From the NCBI GenBank assembly GCA_964036155.1, contig OZ038423.1, positions 54,885,249 through 54,949,248 on the forward strand: a stretch of 64,000 bases of DNA, read 5' to 3'. The DNA is from Diploscapter coronatus (lineage: Eukaryota > Nematoda > Chromadorea > Rhabditida > Rhabditidae). Below the pieces are notes generated by a model. The model did not search any database, had not been told where the DNA came from, and saw only the letters and a program-made list of their open reading frames with translations. Position 1 is the stretch's first letter; each line of letters begins with the position of its first letter. The translations under genes were made by a program, and so were the position numbers. Below, piece after piece: positions 22,439-33,741 of the stretch.

Positions 22439-23726
22439 CTAACCCATGTGCCCCTCAGCATCGTCCCCAATAGAACCCTTCAAGCTCTCGCTCTCGTCTG
22501 CATACTTCACGACGTCCTTCGTCCTTTCGCTTTCCGTCTAGAGTTTCGAAATTCTATGAATTTCTTCAAAGCTTTAGAACCAAGACGAAGATCAACCAAT
22601 TTCAAAAATGACGATATGATTGAATGATGAGTGGAACTTTGATCAACTTTGTGAACGCTTGAACTGTGCAAGAATCATATAAAACCGATATTAACATCAA
22701 ACAACGAAGTCTCATTTCTAATGTCATCGAATGATACAAGATCTCCATAAAAACTAACCTTGGATATCTTCTCGATTATCTTCTCCTTGAACTTCTTGAG
22801 CGTGTTCTCGACAATCTTCCTCGTCTGCTGAAATAAGATCTCGTTAGAGTTGCTCATAATCGTATTTGATTATTGGAAGGTAGCCGGTCACAGATTATCG
22901 AATTGAGAAAGATCACCAGCGTATTTCATCATTCTACTCCTCTACCCTCCTTTCTACTACCGATACTACAAGGCCGAGATTTGTAAACCTTGCCTTGGTG
23001 ATCTGGACTATGCTGTCGAGCCTGTAGTCGTCGAGTCTGGTGACTTTCAGCTGGACGAGTGCCTTCATTACAGTCGTCTCCACGTATCTTCTGCGATCGC
23101 GAAACTTCTTCAGGATCTGCAAGTCGTTGATTTCATAGATCATTTCCATTTCCAAGGTAGCACCTGAGATGTGTTGAGCCCGAAATTCTCCTTGATCCTC
23201 AGGACATCGTTGAAGTTGATGTTCCCGTCTTCAGAGTCCTCGTACAAAATCTGAATTCATAGAAATTTATGAATGAAGTTGAAAATGCACGATCTCAAGG
23301 GGAGAAAATTCATCAAAATCTTTTATTTTAAGAAGATGCTGAGTAACATTTTTGAATGTCTGTACTCTTCATTGTTTTTGAAAAAGACTTGCTGAGGGAA
23401 GCGGGGTGTGTATCCGCGAAGGGCACAATATGAAATACATAGTGCAGAGACGCAGAGTACGGCAGAACACAGTGGTTAATCTCGCGGATACTCCTTCCTC
23501 CCCCCTCTGCAAAGGTCTTTTTGAAAGACAAGAGGGTATACGATCATCACCTAGAAATGATCACAAACACGAGATTTTTTTCCTATGTAGGCACTACTTA
23601 GTGACGATCTATTTTTCAGATAAATGAAGTTGCACTCACGTTGATAATTTCGTTAACCTCGGAAGACGAAGAGCAGCTGGAAGAAGTCGATGAAGAGCGA
23701 CGCTCTCTGCTCCTTATAGGGGCCAT
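22439..23726 (-). CDS. Small EF-hand-like coiled-coil protein, unknown function
   Basis: I do not recognise this family. The model gives 154 residues in five phase-0 exons: 23640-23726, 23164-23250, 22994-23116, 22759-22827, 22439-22537. Residues 1-24 are Ser/Arg-rich. Residues 33-44 (EDSEDGNINFND) fit a degenerate EF-hand loop: acidic or polar groups at 1, 3, 5 and 12, Gly at 6 and Ile at 8, flanked by helix-like NEIINILY and VLRIKENFGL. The rest is charged and helical, ending in a Lys/Glu-rich coiled coil (about 95-120) and an acidic tail. The intron after 22994 needs a GC donor (AAG|GCAAGG); using the GT a few bases later puts a stop into the next exon. There is no signal peptide or membrane span. 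The start is the only ATG before the Ser-rich segment. Confidence 0.65.
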
Positions 23727-23847
23727 GGCTGACCTAAACATTTTGCGAAAAAAACGAAATTTCAAAAGAAAATCGAAGAAATCGAGCAACAATGCGATTT
23801 TCGAGAGAAAAAAAAATTCGTCAGCAACAATCCACCTGCCACTGCAA

Positions 23848-23975
23848 GATTGCTCCAGGGCTGTAAATTTTAGACACGCATAACGAGAGTGTATTTTCGA
23901 GAGCATGTTATTTTCTCTCGAAAAGACATACTATCTCGTTGCGCATATCTAAAATTTAGTTCTGGATTGCTCACC
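23848..23975. repeat. Hairpin element upstream of the EF-hand-like gene
   Basis: The arms contain TAAATTTTAGACACGCATAA and, on the opposite strand, the matching TAAATTTTAGATATGCGCAA, followed in both by CGAGA and CTCTCGAAAA-type sequence that closes the loop near 23925. Outer flanks also pair (GATTGCTCCAG with CTGGATTGCTC read in opposite sense). Likely a small MITE; the arms are longer than a typical microRNA hairpin. Confidence 0.55.
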
Positions 23976-24290
23976 GTCAAAACATAGCAAAACTCGAAGA
24001 AAACTCCGGAAGGATATTTTTGAGAAATTTTTTTAGGAAAATTTCAATTCGAAAAAATCTTCAAGGATTTCCAATTTTTTCGGGTACTAAAAATAGGCAA
24101 TTCGAGGATAAATCAAGATGGACTTCATAGAAGAACCAATTTGTTCAGAATGCTCACATTTTGATCATCATTTATTTTGAAATTCTCAAAATTCTAGACT
24201 CAGCATGACACCTTCACAACAAAACAGGAAAAATCAAAGATGAGCAAAACTACGGAATTTTATGAAAGAGGATGAAACACTTAACAAGTA

Positions 24291-24455
24291 TTTTGAGCTC
24301 CTTCTATAATTGGCCGCTGACCACAACTACCATTACGATATTACTAAAATTGGTCAGTTATTTTTCTTTTCCCTCAGTCCCTAGCCTCAGATTTGGTGAA
24401 TTTTAGTAATGATATGGTCAGCAGGTAAATTATAGAAAGGATCATATTTTGTAAC
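24291..24455. repeat. Imperfect inverted-repeat element
   Basis: CTTCTATAATTGGCCGCTGACC with ATTACTAAAATT on the left pairs with a right arm that reads, reverse-complemented, CTTTCTATAATTTACCTGCTGACC with ATTACTAAAATT. The spacer is about 50 bp. Non-coding, MITE-like. Confidence 0.55.
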
Positions 24456-24516
24456 ATTTCAAGTATCGAATGCAATAATGACTATTTTCTAAAACAAAAC
24501 AACCAAAACCGGGTAT

Positions 24517-24633
24517 TTGGAAACCATAAACCCCCACGCCATTGCGAAATAGTGTGGTTAGGGGAGGGTATTAGGAGATACGGGTCTCTTTTTCCATACT
24601 ATTCCGTATAGGTTGAGGGTTTATGGTTTCCAA
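24517..24633. repeat. Inverted-repeat element, 117 bp
   Basis: TTGGAAACCATAAACCC at the left end and GGGTTTATGGTTTCCAA at the right end are perfect reverse complements of 17 bp. Pairing continues imperfectly through a GAAATAGTGTGG/CCATACTATTCC segment. Non-coding. Confidence 0.7.
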
Positions 24634-24729
24634 GTTGCCACCAAAACCTAGTAGAATTGAGATCAGGGATAAGACAGGAATAAAATGAAATGTCTTTCCT
24701 CTGACTGAGATCACCTTTCTGGTCGCTGA

Positions 24730-27561
24730 TTATACATCAGGCTTTCCGAATGCTTTGATGATGTCGACCAGACTCGCGTAAGTGCCAGTTGCAAAGCCGA
24801 TCACGGCCACCAGCATCAGAGCGATGTTTCGAGTCCAAACCCACCAGGTCAGTTCGTCTCTGGAAATAAAATGTTTTGGATTCGTGTATTTGTCATCGAC
24901 TGATCATCGAATCTAGAGATTAGGAGTCATAGGAAAAAGAGAAAATCGATGACAGGTGATTCCTTCGTATAAATTTTGCGTAGTATGATTTTCGAAATTC
25001 CATAGAGAATTAACGATAGGGCTTTCCCAATATGCAAAATCAAGCTCCAAAATACTTTCAGTTTTATGTTAAATTTAAAAGTGGATAGATGAATGAAGTC
25101 TACCTTGCATAATAGCAGAGCAACTCGATCATTGGAGGGAAGACGAGAGTCAGGAATGAGCCTGCCACTGAACCGACCAGGGAAATGAACAGGGCTAGGT
25201 GGGGAATCAGCTCGGCCAACATACCTGCAAATTAAGATTTTAATGGAGGAAATAGGCTAAACTCATGATTATGAGTCTATGAAGAGTGAAGAACATAAAA
25301 AAAAAACTTCGATTTTCAGAAAATTCATTTCTCTCGAATAAAACGTTGCAACTCACAAGTCAACAGAACAGTAGCCATTCTGACCGTGTAGATGAGCTTC
25401 TCCTGCTTTTCCGGGGCCACTTTCCTGTGAATCCATTTCTCCGCCCTCTCCATGGGAACGTAGAATTGCAGAGGGTAACTCACCATTATACAGGCCACGA
25501 ACATCAGTTTGATTGCCTGGTAGAAACTAAATCAAGAATGAAGCAAAAATTAAGAGAAAATGTTACTTTGTCTGTGGAAGATTCAAAGTGATTGTGTCCA
25601 GGACGTCGTTACCGAATCGGAGATAACCTGAAGAATAATTTTGCAGAAAAAATCCAAAGAATAGTTATGAAGATAAACTTGAATGAAAACTATGAGCATA
25701 CCGAAGAATCCAACAGTCATGTAGGCGATGAGAACGAGGAAGCAACTCGTGTTGAGCACTCCAGAACGAGTGATGAAATGGATTGGGTCACTCATTTGAT
25801 TTTCGATTGGCAGAACCTGAACAGAACACCTCTTTTAATGGAAAGGTATACGTTTTGATTGCTGAATGACAATTTCTTTTCGAACCTACTACGTTTTTTT
25901 TATTTTTAAGCGTTTCGTTTCCGAACATAGTTATCCTTGAATTTTATCAAGCAACTACATTTCTTCTAGAAAAGCGTGAGCATTTTTTTTTATAAAGTTG
26001 CTTTACTTCAGTAACAAAAATACCAACTAACCACAGCAACGCCTTCGAAAGCGAACATGACAGTTCCGAAGAATAGAGGCAGATTCTTCAGTTCACCGAC
26101 TGCGGGCAGCGACCAGGAAGGCACAGAAGTGGAGAGCAGATTCTGCATGACTATCGCCAGGGCAATCAGGTAGACTACATTTGCGACACCCGCGAGCGGG
26201 GCTAGTTGCTCAAAACGAAGAGTAGGAATAGAAGAATTGAAAAAGAACTAGGAAATACCTTGAGTTCTCGAATCGTGCAGAGAGCGCAAATGGGAATGAG
26301 CAGCAGAGCAATCCAACCAGCCTGCGAAACTCTGATCCAGGAAGTCTGGTCGAAGAACTGAACACACAAAATGAAAAGTGAACTTTCGGGCAGTTTTTGA
26401 CTGACCTGCTTCAGATTGTCGGCCATGAACACAAAATACACGCAGCAGAATCCTGAAACGATATTCTAAACTTCCAGGACTATCGGTATCATTTTTATTT
26501 CTTTCAAAAAGAAAAAATCATAGCTTAAAATTGCAGCATAAAATGACTAACCTAACTGCGCAGTGAACATGTTGAAGTTGACCATTTGCTTCCAGAAATA
26601 GCCGCGATGTCGAATCCATTCTGGGCCCAGCTCGACTGCTGATCGCATCACGTTTGCGTAGTCCATACGGGGTTGTGATTTGCTGGAAATGACAACGATG
26701 ATTTTCTTCGGGTTCATACAGAAAAATGGAAAACGTCATTTTTCAGAAATGATTTTTTGTTTTGGCATAAAAAACGAATATTGCAAATATCATTGATTTT
26801 TTTCAAAAAGAAACCAGCTTACAGAAATCCTACATAGTGCTGCGCGAAAACAAGCTGCCGAGTGCAGTAGATACAGATGAGACAGATGAAGGGCAGCAGG
26901 GCAAAGCCGAGCCACAAGCCGGAGTGCTTGAAGGCCAAGGGGAGCGACAACATCCCTGGAAAAAGTGAGGTTTGGAAGAATTGAATAGATTCCAAATACC
27001 CTACCCGTGCCCATCATTACTTTGATCATGTGGATGAGTGCCTGTTCAGGAGTGATCGAGGATCGCTCTTGGGCTCGAGGCGCAAACATCTCGTCCATCG
27101 TCGGGTGTCTGCAATTTTGATTTGAATACAAATGAAAGAAATAATAAAACACACATTGTATCGGTCAAATGAAGTGACAGTTCGTATGCTAAAGAGTGCC
27201 TTGCGAGAAATGCGCGTATATTGCGCGTCACGGTTATGCGCAAAGAGGGGGGCTAGAACGCTGAGAAGGAGAATCAGAGGGGAACGATGAGAAGAGTGGT
27301 ACGCAATTTCCTGTGTCCCTCTCGCTATTTTGCCAACACACGATCTGTCATTTCATTTGACCAGCATAATAGATGAAAATCAAAACTGTTAAATTGGAAG
27401 AATGAAGAAAAATGAAAGTAAATTAGCGCAATGCAATGCAAGTGTCATAGTTTGCAATGGTGAATCTTTCATTTGTTCGAAGATATTAGTATGATTTACC
27501 TGGATCGACCCAGAGGTAGAAGCTCATTGCCTCCGCCAGCAGTTGATGATGAGACGGACAT
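24730..27561 (-). CDS. SLC36-type proton/amino-acid transporter
   Basis: Multi-pass amino-acid/auxin-permease family transporter, 449 residues. Exons: 27500-27561, 27005-27108, 26823-26955, 26552-26682, 26406-26452, 26259-26357, 26032-26208, 25702-25816, 25567-25627, 25357-25526, 25104-25224, 24730-24859; all phases join. After a short Ser-rich N-terminus come about eleven hydrophobic spans. The first is the signature MMGTGMLSLPLAFKHSG, typical of PAT/SLC36 proteins. Later landmarks are FFGTVMFAFEGVAVVLPIEN, YMTVGFFGYLRFG (split by an intron) and VSYPLQFYVP, all in the expected order for the family. Substrates are probably small neutral amino acids at the plasma membrane or lysosome, but that is inferred. 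One acceptor ends GAG (26209-26210). Confidence 0.88.
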
Positions 27562-30048
27562 TTTCAATAGGGAAATTGAAAATGAAGGAAGATCGAATGA
27601 GCAAAAAGTACGCTGCTGTTGCCACCCGAGAAGAAGTTGGAGACGAGAAGAAAAGAGGAGACTGGGGGGAAGTCGAAAAGGCCTGATAAGGAAAATAAAA
27701 CGGGAACAGAATAGAAATTGAATAGGACTGATAAGCAGAATGAGATTAGAACTAGACTTGCCACCTCTGATTTGAAACATTGCACGAAGATGAATGTTAA
27801 TCAATTTAACGCTTATCGAGACTTTAAATTGATTGAACAGAAAAATGACTAATGTCCAGATTATTATTTTCCTTATAAATTCCATTTTGAGTATGCAAGG
27901 ATAAAACTGCATAATGAAGATCATCTATTCGTCTTAGTTTCATCATGCATCCACTATTTATTCATGTACAGTATGAAATGACTCCGTTCTAATTGGATTA
28001 TCCCACATACTCTCCTTTTTCATTGTTCTTTCTTCTCAATTAGAGACAGTTTGTTGCGTCATCTCGATATGTTTCAGGACAACCATACAATCATACGCAA
28101 TAAGTCAATCTTTATTCAACACATTACATTAATTATCCTTGTTGGTGTAATTACATAGGGCGTAATTATTCAACATTTTTATGCGATAAAAATATTTTAT
28201 CTTGTAAGTCATTTATTATTTTTATACAGCTATTATTGGACTGGTCCACAAGCTCGTAGCACACTGGAATAACCTTCCTTGTGCCTAACGAATCCAAGTG
28301 GGGTTCTTGATTTTAATATTTCTAGCGTATAGGCTTTCTCATGGTATGTCTCAAAACTCCGTGACCTCCATTGAGTGCATGTAAAAAGACATGATTTCAT
28401 ATAGTGGTCCTTCTTACGTGAAAATTAGAAACTTTCAAAGACGAGAGAATCTGGTCAGATTTGGTATCAGTCGACTCGCCGCTGAATTCTATGCAACAAT
28501 TTTCACTTCTAGCAATTCTGCGATCGATTTTTGCAAATAATTTTTTTGGGTTTTGAAATATTTTTTACTCGCAAGATGCTTTTTGCGGCAGCTAAGATCC
28601 AGATTTTTATATTATGGTTGAGTAATTACGCAGTGCTTTAATATCACAAAACTTTTGAAAAGGAATTTGTGTAGAGTAGCATGAAATGAACCTTTTGTTG
28701 CGATCCCAAAAAGTAAATTTTTGCATATCGTTTACGCATGATAAATGGAGTGACCGAGTTTTGAGACATACCGTGAGAAAGCCAATACGCTAGTGGTACT
28801 AATACCGAAAGCCTCGTTTGGATTCGTTAGATACAATAAAAGTATAAAATAAAAGTGGGAAGTCTTCTTTTGGATGGGGGTGATCTGATTGGCCAAATTA
28901 GAGCTGTTTGCATGAAGACACAACAAGGAGATGAAGATTCAGAGGCAACACAATTAGAAGGGGAAGGGATGAAAACTGCGGAGGAAATTGCCTCAATTGA
29001 GAAGATGCTGTAGCTTGTAGTAGGGCTGTAGGGATGAGATGCTAGGATGGGGAATAGAAGACAAGATGTGGATGAAGAATACGGTACATCATCGTATGTG
29101 TTCATTAAGTCACCTTACATATCTGTGTAGGCTGAGAATATTTGGATAAAGCATATAAGAATAAATTATTTACAAATGTTTGTAGATGGAGGAATGATAT
29201 ATTGAATATAATATGAAAAATATCACTCCATGATGATGAAATAATTTTCGTCAGCCTATTATAATACTCATCGTGTGCAGTAAGAAGAGTGGTTTCAAAG
29301 ATTATGACAGATTAGAAATAAATCGGTAAAAATAAGGAAGCGGGAGCGGAAACTAAAATCTTACTTGACTTGACGCAATTAATTAGTGACAAACGTGTGC
29401 TGTGTGTTTGCTTTGTGCTAACCCGCTACTTGACATCTTTCCCTCCTCTCTTCTTCTTCACCTCCTCCTTCTCTTCCATCTGCAGTCCCGCCCCTCCAGC
29501 TACAGTATCCTTCCACTCTCCCTTCTTCCCAGTCCATTACCTTGTTAGACTGATTCCCGCAGTCATCTTCCCTTCGCCCTTCCCTTGCCGGGTAGTTAGT
29601 CATTTTGTCATTTTTCAATTTTCGTCGTTCGTCCGACCCAATCAATTTGCCAATTGTGCAGAGCGGAGACGACAATGGCCAATTCTGTCTGGCTGACAGC
29701 CCGCAGAGTGGCTGTTGGTCGTGCATCGACCTGGCCAGTTAACCATTTTAACTAATCAAACAATTTGACAATTTGTCTGATTCAAGTTGCCAATTTACGC
29801 GCAGTTCTCGCAGCCAAAGATCGAATTGAAAATTATCGGGCATGGAGTAAGATTGGCCGTTAATTATAGTAACTCTGTTAGAAGCTATCTAGCATTATCT
29901 GATTGACTTTGACAATACGTGAAGTCCTATTTTCAACCATTTCAAAGCTGATCTTCGCGCGCAATTTCTATGAAAGTCATGATGGATATTTACTATTTTG
30001 GATCGAACATTATCAATTCTTCTTGCAGCTTTCCGATTGCGAATAATA
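27562..30048. other. Intergenic region between transporter and homeobox genes
   Basis: Divergent promoters face each other across 2.5 kb. It contains a 546-bp inverted-repeat element (28285-28830) and a CT-rich tract at 29440-29620. TAATTA homeodomain-type cores occur near 29379 and 29863 upstream of the homeobox gene; this is suggestive only. The first coding exon of that gene follows a TTGCAG acceptor at 30028. No additional exon is supported. Confidence 0.5.
28285..28830. mobile_element. Long-TIR non-autonomous DNA transposon
   Basis: About 95 bp at the left end (CTAACGAATCCAA through TCTAGCGTATAGGCTTTCTC and TGTCTCAAAACTC) recurs as an inverted copy at the right end (ending TTGGATTCGTTAG). 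TA dinucleotides bracket the ACGAATCC termini, consistent with a TA target duplication. The interior of about 350 bp has no coding frame. Confidence 0.8.
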
Positions 30049-33000
30049 ATGAAAGAGATGGCGATAGAAGAGATGAATTTGGGAGCGGGCACGGGAACTG
30101 GTGGCATGTCTCAGCAACAACAGCACATGACAGGAACTGCGCAATCTCCTCTCGTGCAGATTGGTGGCTCGCAACGAGTCAGCTTCGCTATTCACGAAAT
30201 ACTCGGTCTGCAGAACAATCCTTACATCGCTGGGGGATATTGTCCGCAGGGTTTCTTTCCTCAGCAGGTTGAATTAAATTCTAGTCATGAAACGTATTAT
30301 CCAAATCTAGAATTTCCCGATGGACTTCGGTGCCTGTGCTCCTTTCGATAGCAGAAGTCTGTGCAATGGAAACGATCAACAGGCTATTTCGAATGCAGGT
30401 CTTGATAAGGGAAATCAAACTAGACTGCTAAACTAAAACTCCAGGCAGCAATCTGAATCTGTACGCCCTGCCGAGCCAGACGAACCAGAGCAGCATCGGG
30501 AACCTCGACATGCAGAATGACAGCCTGGGACACCAGAATGGAGGCTGCAATGCTAGTGGAAAGGGAGGGAAGCGGAAGAAGAGAAGACACAGGTTCGTTT
30601 GAAATTAAATTCATCTTAAATTAAAGATGAATGAATAGTAGACTTCGATGTAACTCATCATTTTTATATTCTACTCAGCAGTCTCACATAAAATATCACT
30701 TCTATCAAACATTCGCCTAGCTATGAAACAGTTTGAGGACTATCTTTACGCAATACCAAATCGACGAGCTGGAGAAGGCTTTCCAAGATGCGCACTATCC
30801 GGATGTCTATGCGAGAGAAGTACTGGCCAACAAAACAGATCTGCCTGAAGACAGAATTCAGGTACAACACATTCCTCTTTTAGAAGCAAGTTCACACACT
30901 TCTTCTATGTAGCATATTCTGGCAGACTGACAGAATTGCTCATTGAAAAGCCTCAAAATGAGGTACTTAGGTAACTAACTGCCTGCACTCACAAAGATGA
31001 CACTAATTAGAATAAGTGAGGGAGGGGGAGGAGATAAAACTACTTGCAACTTGGAGTCTGATCCAAAAAACTTCATTTTTCGGAATTTTGAAAGAAAAAT
31101 CTTTTTTTATTAACAAACTCATGCAATCATATGCTGCACTAAAGTTTAAACCATCTGTAAATTTGAACCCGCATTACATAAGACCAATTCAAATGAATTT
31201 TTTTTTTTATAATAAATCGCTATTTTAGGTCTGGTTTCAAAATCGCCGTGCTAAATGGAGAAAGACCGAGAAGACTTGGGGCAAGAGCACGATTATGGCG
31301 GGTAATAGTTTCTGAGATTAAATAATTTTGTTAGTTATCAATGGGTTCACAATATGAATTAGTGACATCGGAAGTAGTTTCTTTCAATTAGTTAGCATTA
31401 TAAACTGAAGAAGCAAGACATAAATAGCAAAATTTTACAGAGTACGGTTTGTACGGAGCGATGGTTCGACATTCTTTGCCGCTGCCAGAAACAATCACGA
31501 AAACGGCAGAGGCTGATCCTCAAAACAGTGCTGCTCCATGGCTTTTAGGTAAGGAAAATGGATTCACCAGTAGTAAATTTTGATGCAATTTCTCCCCTTT
31601 CTGTCCAATTACAGTAATCTTTCTTGCTTCCTTTCCAATTCCCATGCGTCTCGAATCACTCCTCTCTACGAGCAATTATCCAATTCCCCTTTCCTACTCT
31701 TTTCTTCTCATTCTTCTCGAATTCTTCAATGTCTTCGTGTTTAGAATGTATAGAACAAATTGTGGCAGCCGTTTAATAAGATGACTTATTTTAGGAGATT
31801 TAGATAAAATAGTGAGACAGATGCATTCGGCAGAATATTTGCATTAGGTACTTAGATTGAGGCAGTTAGTCTGATTACGTGGCTCTGTTCATGTTTCCCC
31901 TCTCAAATCACAGCTAATCTTACTTTAGTCAAAACAGAGGTCAGCTGTCAATTGGTTTGTTCATAGCTGGACTGCATATCATTCCTATTGCTACTGTAGA
32001 AGTTCTCTTTAGAACGATTCATAATGTTTAGAAGGGTATGGGTTGGTGTTTATTCTTTCTAATCCATTTTATCTCCAAGTCTATATGATGCGTAATCATT
32101 ATGAAATTAAAATTATCTCGAAAAAAGACCATCATATGTTAATCACTGAATTATGTTGATGTGAATATCCATTGCCATAAAAAGCCGCTACAGTATTCAT
32201 CCACCCAACTGACTGACTTGTCGTGTCCTTTTCTTCCCAACCAATTATCTCTTTCAATCCTCTTTTCTGCCCATATTTGTCTCATCTAAAGTCTCAATGC
32301 GCGAATTAGCAAATTAATATGAACTCAATTGACTTGGGACTGTGAATGGTGGGTGAATGGGAATTGAACGGACAATACAAAAAGAGAAGGACAATACCGA
32401 GTGATTGAACGAATTGCAGGAATGCACAAGAAGTCACTAGAGGCAGCAGCTCATCTGGAGCAGGTCGAAAAGCAGATGGGTGACTCTGATGAGGAGACTG
32501 ACGAACGACATCGGAATGCTAATGAAGTGGTGAGGGTTTTTATTCAAATTTTAGTCTAAAATTTATACATTGTTATACAATTTTCTGCTACCTTCAACCT
32601 AGGAAACACCATTTCAGATGTCCCAAATCTACGAAAGCCACAAGAACCAGCACTTACTCTCCTCTTCCAACAACCAGAGTCAATCCTCCGACCTGCAATC
32701 GCAATCTCTGCATTTGTCCGATTCCACAAACACTCCTCCGTCGGGTTTCCCATTCACAGTCAAACAGGTATTATTTTATTTTACACTGTAGAAACTACTC
32801 GACTAAAAGCTGTAAGCAAATGTTAGAACGGACTATTATGAATGAAGAAAACGTGTACAAAATAAGTACATTATTTGATCGTTATTTCCGGATATTTGAA
32901 AAATTCGCAACTTGTTGAAATAGTATGTGGGATTAGGAAAGGATAGAGGAATAAAGGAAGACGCTCTCCTTCTTTCTCATACTATTTCACAAATTGCGAA

Positions 33001-33109
33001 GTTCCAATTTTCAAGCTATCATTTCCCCGAGTATTTTTTTTCTAAATTTCAGGACCCAACAGTTCTCTATCACCACGATTATGCAGCACTCAATTCTATG
33101 CAAATTTAA
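30049..33109 (+). CDS. ceh-10: CEH-10/VSX (Chx10-type) homeodomain transcription factor
   Basis: Paired-like homeobox regulator; in C. elegans CEH-10 specifies certain interneurons such as AIY. 358 residues in nine exons: 30049-30267, 30311-30398, 30445-30592, 30738-30861, 31229-31301, 31441-31548, 32420-32529, 32618-32767, 33053-33109. Residues 45-54 ([11 protein letters not shown]) are the octapeptide-like repression motif. Residues about 147-206 are the homeodomain ([19 protein letters not shown] to [12 protein letters not shown], Gln at position 50). The CVC domain follows directly ([26 protein letters not shown]), which is diagnostic for the VSX group. The C-terminus is Ser/Gln-rich. The start is the first ATG after the 30028 acceptor; a second in-frame ATG lies three codons later. 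An 871-nt intron splits the CVC region. The homeodomain exon has a TTTGAG acceptor. Confidence 0.95.
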
Positions 33110-33741
33110 AGGGAAGATCAGAACTAGGGCATCGAATCAGAAATTGAACCTATAAATTATTCTTTTCATGTAAAATCGAATTTCAAGTTCAAATTTTAAT
33201 TTATTTTAAACATCTTCGATAAATTCTTTTTCTAACCCAAATCTGAACAAGTCATGGTTGAATTGATTTAACCTACGAATAACCTGAATTCAGAAAACCA
33301 ACCACGAGCTCGAATAACCCAATAATTGCATATAAAATCTGATGAAATTCAGTTCATAGAACTTTAGTGAATTTGAAATTCTCTCGAAATGATATGAATT
33401 TTCTACTTAGTATGATGCATGATATTTTCTGAGAAATATACTTTTCTTAAGATAAAAGAACTAGGAATGGCACTTCCGAAAGCCTTTTAAAACTCTTCAC
33501 CATTTAATTTTCATTAATCTACTGTAGGATTAAAGTATGCAACGAATTATCATAGCAGTCTCAGACTGTAAAATCGAATCTCATGTGATTTTACGAGTTT
33601 TGTAAATTTCGCTTTGAATGGCTTGAATTTTTTAAAGTTGTTGGAAGTGTAAGGAATAAGTCTAAATATAAAGAAAAACTCATACCTATTCAAATTTGCA
33701 CGTAAAATCTCACTCGGTTCATATTTTGTCAATGAACTACT
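33110..33741. other. Convergent 3' intergenic region
   Basis: AT-rich sequence between the homeobox gene and the minus-strand ACAD8 gene. It should hold both 3' UTRs. No exon, structured element or inverted repeat stands out. Confidence 0.6.

Larger units (their letters stand above)
23727..24729. other. Intergenic region rich in small inverted repeats
   Basis: Lies between two minus-strand genes (the 3' end at 24730 and the start at 23726). No exon is supported. Three separate hairpin elements occupy much of it: about 23848-23975, 24291-24455 and 24517-24633. Confidence 0.6.

Noticed and set aside
23848..23975. Hairpin considered as a microRNA precursor
   Set aside because: Arms are too long and the outer flanks also pair, as in a MITE. 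No mature-miRNA-like asymmetric bulge pattern is evident.
29370..29726. Overlapping open frames of about 100 codons on both strands
   Set aside because: They follow a CT-rich stretch upstream of the homeobox gene. No splice context and no recognisable protein.
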